From Hevea brasiliensis (taxonomy: Eukaryota; Streptophyta; Magnoliopsida; Malpighiales; Euphorbiaceae), in NCBI RefSeq assembly GCF_030052815.1, contig NC_079496.1:44851593-44915592 (forward strand): a stretch of 64,000 bases of DNA, in the 5' to 3' direction. Made by a program: the position numbers and the translations under genes. The notes beneath the pieces are model-generated. The model worked only from the letters and a program-made list of their open reading frames with translations. It searched no databases and had not been told where the DNA came from. Shown here one piece after another: positions 46,608-60,104 of this stretch. How positions within the stretch are numbered: position 1 is the first letter of the stretch; every line of letters starts with the position of its first letter.

Positions 46608-49600
46608 TGTCACACCCTACCCCTCTGTAAGGCATGACATGATCCCGTAGTATATCTAATGAATTATCAACTCCGTCTACTGATAACCCATTAAATACAC
46701 TACAAGGGATTTTAAAAACTTTTCTTACTTCTTTCACAGTGGTGAGCACTATTTACAGGTGTTAAAAACTTTTGTGAACTGAAGTGATAGAACTAACACA
46801 TTTGACTTATTTGGAATTTCTGTAAAAATTTTGGCAGAGTGCCATCTGTATTTTGGATAAAACAGTTCTTCAGAAAACCTGTAAAAAAGCACTTCAATAT
46901 GTATTTGCAAATCTCAACTCCAACATTTTTCTCAACACAACATTTTTCTCAACTCAAATCCGCAGTGATTTTTCAAAGACTGAGATACAAGAAATATAAT
47001 ACAAAACTATTCAAGTAAATGAAATCTCAAATTTACATTTACAATAATTTACATTTAATTACAAACCAAAATATTTTACAAGAGTTTCTATACAACTGCT
47101 CAAATAATTTACATACATATTATTACATGCATACATCAAAACCTATGTACATGGGTATACCTATGATATACCTGGAGCTGATCTGAATATATCTTCAAGG
47201 AAATTTACTTACTGCTCTATGCTCTTCTTACTCATGACAAGATACAAAGCTATCATTGAGTGGTGAACTCAGTGGTGCACAACTATAATTTAAAACATAG
47301 TACAATATACATTGACAAAATTTACAGTAAATAAATTGGGAATCTGAATACTCATCAAATTTCAAAACTCAAAATATTCGTTGCCAATAATGTAAATCAT
47401 TTGTATAAATGACTTTGATCACAAAATTCAATTTATCAAATCATGACTAACCATTTAAGTAATTCAACAAAATCAATTATACATAAACCATAATTGAAAT
47501 CACAATTTCTTACCATTCAAAAGCCATTATGTATCTCAAAAATCAATCTTTATCTCAAAACCATGTTGTATCTCAAAAATCATTCTTTATCTCACTAACT
47601 ATGCAAGACTAATCCGATAGGGCCATCTTCGATGTGATTCTAACTCCCTATGGTCGGGGAGGTCGAATCATCGTGCACAGTACCATCACAATAATGAATC
47701 TTCCGCAAGGGCCATAACGATAAAATAAACTTAGATCTAACCTCAAATCAGAGGAAAATCTAAGCCTGTGCACGTACCATGGTAATCAAAACACAACTAA
47801 CTCCATTGTCTTCTCAACAAATGAGAGAGACGGGTAATAACCTAGTCAAGCATCTATAGTGAGATATAAAACAATATCACAATCCATTTAGTGAGCATAA
47901 ATCACAATACAATTCGATTCAAAGTCAATTTCAATATCCAATAAAGTTTTATGCTCATCACAATTCAAATCATACAATTGCATTTTTTCCATGAAAATTT
48001 CCATCACAATTCAAAACATGTTCTATCAAAATTTTCTAAAACATAATTTATTCAATCCATAACAATGCTTAATACTTGTGGAAATACCATTTCACAAAGC
48101 TGAATTCATACATACTATAACAATTTTCAATAATCATTGAATTAAATCCAATGCTTGTTAAACATAATACATAAGAAAAATATGTCATTTAATCATATGA
48201 AATATTCAAAACAAAATCAGTTAAAAACTAGTTGTGCACAAACCTCTGATGACTGTCTCCTGGTCTGGACTCAGTGTTTCCTTCCCTTTTCCTGAGTCTT
48301 TACTAACTGAGAAACACAATTTGAAGTGTTTCAGTACTAAATTAAACTGTCTCTATCGATAATGTTTGACAAATAATTCACTGAACTCAAATATTTACTT
48401 AGTCAACCTAATATGTCGACCCTCGATGTTTTCTAGGTAAATTAGGTTTTAGTGTCCTTTATATGTCACATTCGATAGGGTTTTAGGGTTGGTACGTGTT
48501 ACCAAACTCAATTCTATGTATATTGCGTTTTCTTGCATTTCATTGCAAATTGCTGGATTTCGGGATACTAGTTTGACCTAACAGGATGACCTAGTTCCCT
48601 CGGTTTTTGGGTTTCAGTCAAAACTACAAACTTGTAGATCTATGTCTTATTGCACGCGGGGCAAAATTTTAGGTCAATCCGAGTTAAGTAGACCAAGTTA
48701 TGGTCATTATACTATTGCTGGTCAAATGGCATCAAATTAGGTCAATTTTAGGTCAATTTGGTCAACTTTGGTTCGGCCAGTTTTTGGACCCGAACTTGTG
48801 CAAGCTTTTTGACTTTCTTATGGTCATTTCTGGGCTTTGGTGTCTTCATAAGACTTGTAGGTATGGGTCTTAACTATTCATGGTTAAAATTTTAGGTCAA
48901 TTGGACCTCTTTTGAGTGAGTTATGGCCTAAATACTCACTTCTGCCCAATTGGTCATTTTTCAGGTCTTAATTGCACCTAATCCGAATTGGTCATTTTCT
49001 TAGGTCACCTTGCAAGCAGAATTTTGGTATGTTTTCTCAATGAAAGTTGGCACATTTTGTGCCTAGTTCCACCTCCAATTGGTCTCATACCAATTGAGGT
49101 TACACATTTAAACTCATTGGCTAAAATGTACACTGCCCTTGGTTACTTTGCTTAACACACATCAATTACACACATTTACCTTGCAATATGTTTACTTCCC
49201 TACCAAATCTGTTTTGGTACATTACCAAAACTATATATTACTTTACATTAACATCACTTTGGGCAGATTACAATTATCCTCAACATACCAAATATAACTC
49301 TAATTCCCAAAGTTCAAATACCATTACACATACACATAAACATCACTAGTTTTTACATACACTTTACACAACAATTTCATACACATATCCTTCAATTCTT
49401 AATGCCACAATTCTGCCCATATCTTCATGAACACATACACTTATCCAAGAGTTTCAAGGCTGCTGAAATTGTCCTTCAACACCAAAGTGTCCTACAATTC
49501 ATTAAATCCCATTCCAAGTGCAAAATTCACCATATACATGTGAAGTAATTCACTAGGTTATTAAATCATCATGATCAACATCATTTCTCATCAAATATAT

Positions 49601-50628
49601 GCACAATTATTTCATCAATTACATGATTACATGGCTGCCCAAAAATGGATATCTCAATACTCTTCAAACTTAAAAATTTTCCTCACAAAACCAACACCCA
49701 TAACATGTATACAAAGTTTATCAAAGAAATCTTCAAAAATGCTAACTTACCTTATGGTTGGAGCTTGTTAAACCTTGCTTAAACTTCTCAAATTTGGTAT
49801 CAAACTCTTCCTTGTGATGAGTAGACAAACTTTCATGAAGGGACTTGTTGGATTTATGGCATGAAAGTGAAGATTGGAGTTCATGCATGGAGCTTGGAAG
49901 CTTTGGCCATGGAGTTCTTCTTGGAGGCTTACGGCTGAATTTTTGAGGTTGAAGAAGGAAATGAATCTGCTGTCCAAATGCAGATTAAGTGGTCCACTTT
50001 AGGTGTGAGTGGAGCACTAAGTGGAAAGATAATGTTAATTTATTCAAAAGTTTCAATTTCCCACATTTAACTCCCCATTTTTGCTATTTACATTAGGTAC
50101 CCCTAAATTAATTTTTCATTATATTTTCCAAGTGTAATATTATTTATTTTTGATGGACATTTAGGTCAAAAGACAATTCGGGATGTCAAATGACCATAAT
50201 GCCCCTGTTCGGGTTGCATTCCCGATTTTTCGGTATCACCGGGTTTTGTTCGTTTTTCAATTTCTCACTTTTCTTTGTACTAATTATTTAATTTTTCTTT
50301 GATCTTTCTAATGATATTTATTCTTCAATAAGGTTCTATTTAAGTCCTAAAAATGTTTTCCAGGGTTCCCGCAGTCCAGGGCTAGTCAACGGTCCACGCC
50401 GTGACTTCCCGGTGCGTTCACCCATCGCTAGGTTTCCCGGCTCACTTAACTTGATCACATTTTTTTTGCTATTATTTTTCCTTTGTTTTTCTTGTATTTT
50501 CTTTTCTTGTATTTCATTATTTTATGTCTCCTCCCTCATGTCAAAGTGTAGTTCTAGGCATCCTAGCTGTCCGGACAACACTGGTCACCGGAGCAGTAGA
50601 ACGCACTACCGAACTTTGGGGTGTTACA
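46608..50628 (-). repeat. F: solo LTR of the G/H family in element D
   Basis: 4021 bp, TGTCACACCCTACCCC to GGGGTGTTACA on the plus strand. The TSD is tagag (46603-46607 and 50629-50633). Removing it rejoins D between the RT end (AFDKLRSP) and SIIQAPD ahead of RNase H. It shares order with G and H but has private stretches, for example 47600-47880, which has no clear match in G. A pair of ~37-bp repeats (tatctcaaaaatca, 47519-47595) occurs. The 5S-like module is at 50349-50453. It is an uninterrupted copy and useful as a reference for H. Confidence 0.94.
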
Positions 50629-51514
50629 TAGAGGGTGATCTCAATTTGTCAAAAGCCTCCTTGCACTCTTCACTAAACTCAAAAGAAACATCTTTTTGCA
50701 AAAGTATAGACAAAGGCAATGCTATCTTAGAGAAATCCTTAATGAACCTGCGATAGAAACCTGCATGACCAAGAAAAGAGCGTACTTCCCTCACAGTTGT
50801 GAGGTAGGGTAAGTTCACAATTAAATCAATTTTAGACTTATCCACCTTAATACCCCTATTAGAGACAACATGACCCAAAATAATCCCCTGTTCCACCATA
50901 AAATGACACTTCTCATAATTTAAAATAAGAATTTTCTCAATGCATCTCTCAAAAACATAAGTCAAATGATGTAAACATGCATCAAATGAATCACCATACA
51001 TAGTAAAATCATCCATGAACACCTAAATGCGAGTATCAATGTAGTCTAAAAATATACTCATCATGCATCTTTGAAATGTGGCAGGTGCATTACAAAGCCT
51101 AAAGGGCATCCTTCTAAAAGCAAAAGTTCCAAAAGGGCAAGCGAAGGTAGTCTTCTCTTAATCCTCTAGTGCAATCACAATTTGATTATATCTAGAAAAG
51201 CCATCGAGAAAGCAGAAATAAGACTTACCTGCTAACCGCTCAAGCATCTGATCAATGAATTGCAGTGGGAAGTGGTCCTTCCTTGTTGTTGAATTCAGCT
51301 TGCTGTAGTCTATCCATATTTGCCATCCACTCTGAATCCTTGTTGGAACAAGTTCATTATCTTGATTTGCTACCACAGTGACTCCTAACTTTTTTAGTAC
51401 TACTTGGACTGGACTTACCCATTTGCTGTCTGAAATTGGGTAAATAACTCCTGCATCCAGTAGCTTTAAAATCTCCTTCTTCACAACCTCCATCATCTGT
51501 GGGTTCAACCTCCT
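50629..51514 (-). pseudogene. Element D reverse transcriptase
   Basis: The fingers/palm part (51158-51508) has KEILKLLDAGVIYPISDSKW, the WIDYSKLNSTTRKDHFPL block and FCFLDGFSRYNQI. A TAA then breaks the frame (ED*EKTTF near 51158), where Gln is expected. The second part (50640-51022) has the active site FMDDFTMYGDSF, LNYEKCHFMVEQGIILGH and VREVRSFLGHAGFYRRFIKDF. This wording is typical of the Athila/Tat group, not of chromoviruses. The last codons run into LTR F. Confidence 0.92.
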
Positions 51515-52232
51515 TTAAGCTTCTCTACTTGGTTTAGCCTCATCCTCTAGTAAAATCTCGTGCATGCACACTAATGGACTTATACCTTTGATGTCAGCTA
51601 TTGTCCATCCAATTGCTTCCTTGTGTACTCTCAGAACTCTAATCAATCCGTCTTCTTGAATCTTTGTTAAATTACTTGAGATGATAATTGGAAGTGTCTC
51701 ATTGTCTCCTAAGTAAACATACTTCAAATGCTCAGGTAAAGGCTTGAGTTCAAGAACTGGTGCCTGCACCACAGAAGGTAATAATTTTGTGTGAGATAAA
51801 GGTAAGTCAATCTTTGATACTCTATACCTTTTTTGAACAGGAGGTAATGACTGCAATGCCATTACCGCATTTTGAACCTCTAAACTTAATGGTTGATTAG
51901 TACTGACTTCTTGAATTGCTGCACTAATCACCACTTCTAACTCATCAACAATGCTTAACTCAAGAACATCCTACACAAATGTATCAACAACATCAATAGA
52001 AAAAATAGAATGGTCATCAGCAGGATACTTCATGGCATCAAAGATATTAAATTTGACAGTCTCTCCATCAAACTCCATGTTAAGGTACCATCATCCACAT
52101 CAATTTTTGTCTTGGCAGTTTTTAGGAAAGGTCTTCCAAACAAAATCAAAAGCAGACTTTGATGTGGGAACACTATCCTCCATATCCAGAATGTAAAAAT
52201 CTGGAGGAAAAATCAATTCTCTAACCTGTACC
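51515..52232 (-). pseudogene. Element D protease C-terminal part and linker to RT
   Basis: Starting at the Copia boundary (52232), the minus strand encodes VQVRELIFPPDFYILDMED, the C-terminal half of an Athila/Tat-type retropepsin. A frameshift or stop follows near 52100. The linker (51934-51515) has LELKPLPEHLKYVYLGDNE and HKEAIGWTIADIKGISP, standard ahead of RT in this group. A TAA lies between it and RT (REA*RRLNP). The N-terminal half of the protease is at 62339-62461. Confidence 0.88.
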
Positions 52233-54341
52233 TGAAGGAACGGAAGCGTGAAAAACACAAGTTTATACCATTGAATTAAAAAATTTTCACCTAGGGTCAC
52301 ATGCATCATGCAAGATTTATTTTTATCTATTTGATTTCAATGATAAACAACATATTAAAACTCTTTTAATATGTTTTTGGATCTGTATTTTCCATTTAAG
52401 ATTTTTATATTAATTAGATTAATTTTAGAACCCTAGATTAAATCAAGAACGATTACACTAACCTCTTGATGCACTGCAGCGTGTCTGTGCCTTTGAGATT
52501 CGTCTTCAGGACATCAGATGTTATCCCTCTAGCTTGTCCACACCAAGAACACCTATGGCAACACTTGAACAGCTTCTAAAGCTTTTTCTATTAATTAGAA
52601 ATTCAAGTTCTGCCTTTTAACAGATTAGAGATGTAAACAGGACACTAGAAACAATTTCTAGTGTTCTTAATTCAAGAGATTGATGGCTAATCTCTTTGAA
52701 TTGACGAGAGATGAAGAAGAATAGATGGAGAGCCTCAAAATGGCGTGACAAAGGAGGAGTGGCTGCTGGTTGTCATATTTTTAATTCATAATAACACTTA
52801 TATAGCTAGGTCAGCACATTAAACCCTTACCACATGTCACCCTTTGATTAGCTCTAGGTTTAACTGACCCAATCACATTGTGCCAAGTGTCAAACCTATA
52901 TTTAATCTTGATTTTAATCATCTTACATGATTAAAAAACATTTGGCAAGCTTATGTGTAATGCCATGTGTCACCATCTCATGGTGCCACGTGTCACACTG
53001 CGAAATGACCAAAATGCCCTTGTGTCTTAATTTTGAGTTCTTAACCCAAAATAATTATTTCTCTTCTTCTAATTAATTTATATCAAATATAAATTAATTA
53101 ATTAATCTCTATTAATTAATTTCTCATTAATTAAATTTATATTTAAACACTTTAAATGTAAATTTAACTTATACTATACATCCAATAATCTAGATTCGGT
53201 TTCAAGTCATGCTAGGGACTTTGTAATCTAATTGCAAACCAAACCTATTTAATTAATCAATTAAACTCTTTATTTAATTAATTAAATCTTATTTAATTAG
53301 GTGATAAACTTGTGTATGTGTGTGACTTACTAGGCTCATCACTAATTGGCAATGAGATATGATATCAACTCTTAATACCATCAGAACTCTTTCTTACCAT
53401 AAATGATTTCTCTAAATCATTTTATGCACCTCATAGACCATGGTTAACACCTAGCATAGCATGCCATGGACACCCAATTAGTAATAAGGTTTACCTTAAA
53501 TGAACCTATAATCATATGTTACCATGCACTGGAATCTCTCTGTTACAAAATCCTAACTCAAGCTGGAGTCATGGTTTATGTCAAACTCCATTTGCTATGA
53601 ATATTATGTTCTCTTTTAATTACAGTTCTTGATTAAAAAGATTTTCTCATCAGAAACTCTTTTATGAATAAATCTATCTGTCCTGGCCAGGAACTTGAAA
53701 CATCAAGAACAATTAAATGAACATAGGATTTTATCTCTATTTACTTAGAGGAACAGATTCCATCTTGATCAACACCTACCTCCATATATAACTAGTAGGA
53801 GCCAACAAATGCCCATATACCCATACACAGTAAAGTATGAAAGCAGTATAAAACTCAAACTACCTATATACAAGATCACTGTGCTATCTCAGGTCTAAAG
53901 ATTATATGCACTGATATGATTTATGACAAAACATTGACAAGAGTAAACTCCATGTGCTTGTCATAAGTGTCACTAGTTCGGCCTACTTATCATTTATAAG
54001 TGCCTATCATGTTTGTCATATGGCATGAGACTCACCATTCCATCTTATTTATATCTCATATAAATAACTTGGTAACAAACATGAATACAATCTTTCTGGA
54101 TAAGTCATGTCCTTATTATGAAGTATCCTCGATTGTGAACCTATTTATGATACTTTGTACTAGAAATACTGTCACTCATATTATTAACAACTTAAGAATA
54201 GAATTTCTAACAAAATATCAATGGACCTTTTCTATTACACATAAATATATTATGTAAACGGAAAAGTTGAAATGCCTTTTATTAATAAAAATATGTACAA
54301 GATACATACTAAATGATATGCGCTAGGGCATACTACTAGCA
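52233..54341 (-). repeat. Element C 3' LTR (2109 bp)
   Basis: TGAAGGAACGG to TACTACTAGCA on the plus strand. Element-strand purine run GTGGGAGAT directly precedes it (complement at 54342-54350), the polypurine tract. The terminal TAGCA is shared with the LTR at 60105-62190 and differs from TAACA in B. Confidence 0.94.
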
Positions 54342-54349
54342 ATCTCCCA

Positions 54350-55975
54350 CTAGCACTAGGGCCATTCATTACAATATCTTACACCTATCTTCTCAAGATG
54401 ATGGTCTAGCTGAGTCTGTGACATAGGCTTAGTGAATGGATCAGCTGGATTTTCAGCTGATGCTATTTTCTGCCTAGCCACATCGCCTTGCCCAACTATT
54501 TCTCTGATAATGTGGTAGCGCCTTTCTATGTGTTTGGATTTTTGGTGAGACCTTGGTTCCTTAGCCTGTATGACTGCTCAATTATTGTCATAGTGTAATG
54601 GAACTGTTGACTCAATGGAAGGAACTACTATAAGTTCTGTCAAAAACTTCTTTATCCAAACAGCTTCCTTTGCAGCATCTGATGCAGCAATATACTCAGC
54701 CTCGGTAGTGGAATCTACAGTCGTGCTCTGTTTGGAACTCTTCTAACTGACTGCACCTCCATTACAAATGAACACATATCCAGAGGTAGACTTTCTATCA
54801 TCGATATCTGATTGGAAATCAGAATCAGTATAACCATCCAATTGCAAGTCTCCACCTCCATAGATCAAGAATAAATCCTTAGTTCTTCTCAAGTACTTAA
54901 GGATATTCTTGTGACTATCGATGTTCCAAACTGGATTGGATTGATACTGCTAGTCAAACTAACAGCATATGTGATATCCGGCCTAGTACACAACATTGCA
55001 TACATTAAACTTCTAATAGCCGAAGCATATGGAATCCTGGCCATCTTATCTCTTTCTTCAGGTGTCTTTGGAGACATCTCTTTAGAAAGATGGATACCAT
55101 GTCTCACTGGTAACAATCCTCTCTTGGAATCAAGCATGTTAAACCTCTTTAACACCTTTTCTAAGTATAGACTTTGGGATAAACAAATTATTCTTTTCGC
55201 TCTATCTCTATATATGCGAATCCCAAGAATATAGGTTGCCTCCCCTAAGTCTTTCAAGGAGAATGTATTTGACAATCATACTTTTATAGTTGTCAACATA
55301 CCTGTTTCATTACCCATCAACAGTATGTCATCCACATACTGTCACTAACCTTCTTATATACACATGGCTCATCCTCATTTTTGATAAAACCAAAGGATTT
55401 AATGGCTTCATCAAAATGGATGTTTCAACTCCTCGAAGCTTGCTTCAACCCATAAATGGATCGCTTTAGCTTGCATACCTTGGAACCATCTTGGGATTCA
55501 AAACCCCTAGGTTGTTCCATAAAAATGTTTTCTTCAATGTATCCATTGAGAAAAGCTGTTTTGACATCCATCTGCCAAATCTCATAATCATAGTATGCAG
55601 CTATTGCTAATAGAATTCTAATTGATTTAAGCATGGCAACATGCAAGAAAGTCTCCTCATAGTCGATTCCTTGCCTTTGGCGAAACCCTTTCGCTACTAG
55701 CCTTGCCTTATAGGTCTCTACCTTTCCATCAGAACCAATTTTTCTTCTTGAAAATCCATTTGTTCCCTATATGTACAATACCTTCAGGTGGGTCAACAAG
55801 ATCCCAAACTTGATTCTTAGACATGGAATCAATTTCAGATTTCATAGCATCAATCCATTTTGAAGAATCTTTATCTGATATAGCTTCTTCATAGGTAAGT
55901 GGATCATCTCCATGATCTACTTCTTCATGAGTAGACAACTCTTGTTCTTCTTCATGAAGGAAACCATATCTCACT
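54350..55975 (-). pseudogene. Element C RT and RNase H (broken)
   Basis: RT N-terminal part at 55729-55974 (WIDAMKSEIDSMSKNQVWDL), then 55425-55646 (AMLKSIRILLAIAAYY, WQMDVKTAFLNG, KLKRSIYGLKQASRSW), separated by a frameshift near 55735 and other changes. The active-site region near 55330 shows the same YVDD-proximal deletion as element B. RT connection at 54889-55275. RNase H (54350-54889) is recognisable by AEYIAASDA and PADPFTKPM but carries stops at S*KSSKQ (near 54743) and N*AVIQ (near 54580). Not functional. Confidence 0.88.
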
Positions 55976-56139
55976 GGTGGGTGAGATACCCTAGTTGTTC
56001 TACGAGAAACAGCTATAGATGTTTCATCAACGGTTATAGGTTAACTAGATGGATCTATATCCATCTGATTCGTTGATTGGTCAGAATTCTCTAATTCCAA
56101 CTCTATTTGCCTTCCTTTGCCTCCTTCTTGGACAAACTG

Positions 56140-57240
56140 TTATTCAAGAAATGTGACATCTCTACTTATCACAACCTTTTGTGAAGTAGGCAAATAAAAA
56201 TAATATCCAAAACTATCTTTTGGATATCCAACAAATCGACCCTTTTCTGATCTGGTTTCTAATTTATCAATGTTCAGCTTTTTGATATAAACTGGACAAC
56301 CCCAAATCTTAACATGCTTAAGACTTGGTTTTCTTTCATGCCATATCTCATAAGGTGTGGAAGAAACTGATTTTAATGGAATCCTATTCAGAATATACAA
56401 AGCTGATTCTAATGCAAATCCCCAAAAGGAGATTGGCGTATCAGTATAGCTCATCATACTATGTACCATATCCAATAGGGTATGATTTCTCCTTTCTGAT
56501 ACACCATTCAGCTATGGCGTTTCTGGAGGAGTCAGTTGCGAAACAATGCCGTGCTCTCTCAAGTATTCATCAAATTCAGTGCTCAAATATTCACCTCCAC
56601 GATCTGATCGAAGAGCTTTAATACTCTTTCCTGTTTGATTTTCTACTTCAGATTTAAATTCTTTGAACTTTTCTAAGGATTCATGTTTGTATTTCATCAA
56701 ATACAAATACCCAAACCTTGATTTATCATCAGTAAAGGTAATAAAATAATGAAAACCGCCTCTAGCCATTTCCTTAAATGGACCACATACATCACTATGT
56801 ATTAGCTCCAAAATATTTTCAGCTCTTAGCCCTTGTCCAACAAAGGGTGATCTAGTCATTTTTCCCTGAAGGAAAGATTCACAAGTTAGAGTAGGCTCAG
56901 AGCCCAATGAAAATAAAATCCCCATTTTCTCCAATTTTGCAATCCTATCTTCAACAACATGACATAACCTTAAGTGCCAAATATATTTTGAACTTGAGTT
57001 GGTTTTCACTATGGCATTACATTCTTTTAGATCACTTGCATTCAATTTATGTTTGTCATTATTATCCAAATAATAAAGACCATCATTCATATTACCCGAA
57101 CCAACATATTTATTTCCAAAATAAATATTACAAACATCTTCTTTGAACTGAAATTCACAGCCATTTCTAGTCAAACTAGATATAGAAATAATGTTCTTAA
57201 AAGCATCAGGTACATATAAAATATTATCCAAACACAAAAC
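56140..57240 (-). pseudogene. Element C integrase (nearly complete)
   Basis: Zinc finger HLRLCH with CESF, so its last Cys is Phe (near 56875). The triad residues are present: Asp in HSDVCGPF, Asp in RSDRGGEY (near 56600), Glu in the SERRN block near 56500, where the frame breaks (TPPETP stop near 56512). The C-terminal part (56140-56475) runs through WGFALESALYILNRIP and keeps Gly at GRFVGYPKD, where B has a stop. Confidence 0.88.
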
Positions 57241-58320
57241 ATGTTCGAACATGGAAAAAGATTTAAATCCTATGGCTAAAGCTTCAACAGTTAAGCCATT
57301 GCCAATCCAGACTCTAACATCTTGAGAACGCAAACTTCTACTACTTGCTAGTTCCTGCATATCATTAGAAATGTGTGAACTGGCACTAGTATCTAAAACC
57401 CAAGCTGTAGATGAACTATGCATATCATTAGAATCTAAATAACAAGATATGGACATACCTTCCGAAGGTGTATCCTTATTGTCCTTCAGAGAAGCAAGAT
57501 ACTCTGGGCAGTTCCTTTTCCATTGCCCATCTTTTTGGCAGTGGAAACACTTTCCTTTACCTCCTCCAGCTTTAGTCTTCCCTTTCTTTTAAGCTATTTT
57601 CTTAGAAGGACCAGGAATCTGAGGTTTCTTTTTCTTATTGCCCTTCTTCTTGTTGGACTTTCCAGTAGAAGAAGATGCAATCAAAGCTACCTCTTTTCCT
57701 TTATTGCCCAGCATATTCTTTTGGGCAATAACCAGCATGTTGAGTAAACCAGCTAAGGTGCATTCCTGTTGAGTCATAAGGAAATTTGTCACAAAATTCC
57801 CAAAAGACTCAGGCAGGGACTGAAGGATCAAATCTGTCTGTAGTTGGAAATCCATGTTGAAGTCAAGATGTTCCAACTGCTCAATCATCTGAATCATCTT
57901 GTGGACATGATCCCTAACATTCTATCCCTCAGACATCCTCATGCAGAACAGCTACTTAGAAATCTCATACCTGGCATTCCTATTGTGCTTACTATACAAC
58001 TCTTGTAGGTGAAGGAGGATCTCACTTTTACTCTGCATGTTCTCATGCTACTTCTGTAACTCATTACTCATGGAAGCAAGCATGTAACACTTAGCTCTCA
58101 TATCATGCTCCTTCCACTTGTCCAAAGTTTCATGTTCCTCTTGAGTGGCCTCTGGAGGTAAGGGACCAAGAACATTTGAATCTAGAACATATCCTATATG
58201 TTCAAGATTCAGGACAAGTTTCAAATTTCTTAGCCAATCAGAGAGATTAGGTCCTGTCAACCTATTGCGATAAAGTATGCTTGCAAGGATATTAGATGGT
58301 GGTGGTTGTTCTGTGCTCAT
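57241..58320 (-). pseudogene. Element C gag and protease
   Basis: Gag starts MSTEQPPPSNILASILYRN at 58320 and is stopped by the TAG after NELQK, as in B. The middle part is open at 57589-57897 (LEHLDFNMDFQLQTDLILQSL, LLNMLVIAQKNMLGNKGKE, GKSNKKKGNKKKKP). The zinc knuckle reads CFHCQKDGQWKRNC: all Cys present but the His is Gln. Protease core WVLDTSASSHISN near 57390 has the same Gly-to-Ser change as B. Confidence 0.88.
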
Positions 58321-60088
58321 TATTATTAGAAAATTAATTGCAGAAAATAACCAGATTAATTAGTAAATGTATCAAGTAATTAACCAAAATGATTATGGTC
58401 TTTTAATCAAATTGGTCCTCCCACTAACTTAGCGAATCCTACACTTCCAAAGTAGAAAATGGAAATCCTAGTTGGATGGATTTCTAGTGGGTGATTGAAT
58501 TCTTATAATTCTATTGATCATCCTCAGGTACATCCGTTATTGGAATTACAATAAACTATAAGTGAGCAACTTCTTGCCCATCACATCTCATGTGAGGTTC
58601 AATCCTTTACCTAGCCCCTAATGCTCAAAATCTCAGGTATATCCATTATTGACTTATCTTGCATTAGTTAGGTTGATCCCATTGAGCCAGTAATTATGCA
58701 AATAATTTTAATGTCCTCAGGTACATCCAATATTGGCCACCAAACCATTTACATATTTACAACATCTCATGCTTAACAATTATTCTTAAGAAAATCTCTT
58801 AAATTAATTGTATCTCATGCAAGTATTTAAAATTTCTTAAAATAATTACCTCAATGGAGGGCCTATGTTATAATTACTTTAATTATAGCATTTCCAACTT
58901 AATCATTTGTTTGGAAGATTTTATCATCATCCTAATTACTATTAAGGTCTCACTTTGCACATTATCCAATTAGCATGCATATATCATATAATTGCATACA
59001 TTCCCATACATCTCAGGCATTCATGGATAAGCAGTAAATATGGTATGATCATGGACTTTCTAAGGGATTCAATTCTGAGCCACCAAGAATTGAATCAGGG
59101 CATTTCTAGGTGCATTTCATTCATTCATTTTACAAGAGTTGCTGAAGCAGTACATAATCAACACTTGATATTGAATTCCTTCCACTGGTCCCACCAATGC
59201 TCTTGACCTCCTTGAACTTCTTGCAATCCAATATTACATAGTAATCTTTGGCATACCAAGGCGAATTCACAAGAACTTAAATAAATGAAATTACAACCCA
59301 AAAATTATTACAAACTTAGTAATACATGCCCAAAATAAATTAAAATAAATTAATTAATTTACAATCCCAAAGAAACATAAAAGAAATAAATCCAACCACA
59401 TTGGTCTTTTATAGTCCATGATCATCCATCATGCATATCACTATTTAACAATTAAATAAAACATATATACTTAAATTAAATTGAATATCTCATATTCAAC
59501 TTAAAATTCAGATTTGAATATGATTCAAATAAATTTAAAAATTCAGATTTGAATCTCATTCAAACAATTTTAAAAATTTAGATTTGAATCACATTCAAAC
59601 AACCTTAAAATTCAGATTTGAATCACATTCAAACATTTCTTAAAAAATATGATTTGAATCACATTCAAACATTTTTAAAAAAATCAGATCTGAATATTAT
59701 TCAATCAACTTTAAAAATTCAGATTTGAATATGATTCAAACAACTTTAAAAATTCAGATTTGAATCACATTCAAACAACTTTTAAAATTCAGATTTGAAC
59801 CACATTCAAATAATTTTTAAAATTCTGATTTGAATCATAATTTAATTGTGTGATTAAAACTACTAATTAAACACTTTAATTAGTCAAAGAATAGGCCTTA
59901 GATCATACAACAATTGTAGAATTAAAAGCCAAACCTTGAACCACCCATGGAAGCCAAACATGCACACCATTGATGGTGTTTTTCAAGCATGCCGCCAAAC
60001 CTCCATTGCAACCAGCAATGGATAAATCATCTCATGATCATAACATACAATTAAATCATATAATCAACAATCTAAATGGCAAATATAG
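58321..60088 (-). other. Element C untranslated leader with hairpin array
   Basis: Matches the leader of B nearly throughout. It has the CAGGTACATCC-type motif copies near 58526, 58634 (one base changed) and 58718. The tandem array of hairpin units is at 59509-59838, with one or two fewer or shorter units than in B. No coding sequence. Confidence 0.85.
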
Positions 60089-60101
60089 TGGCTCTGATAC
60101 C
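60089..60101 (-). promoter_or_regulatory. Primer-binding site of element C (slightly decayed)
   Basis: Minus strand GGTATCAGAGCCA. The first T of the usual TGGTATCAGAGCCA is changed, so the match to initiator-Met tRNA is one base short next to the LTR. Confidence 0.85.
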
Positions 60102-60104
60102 TTT

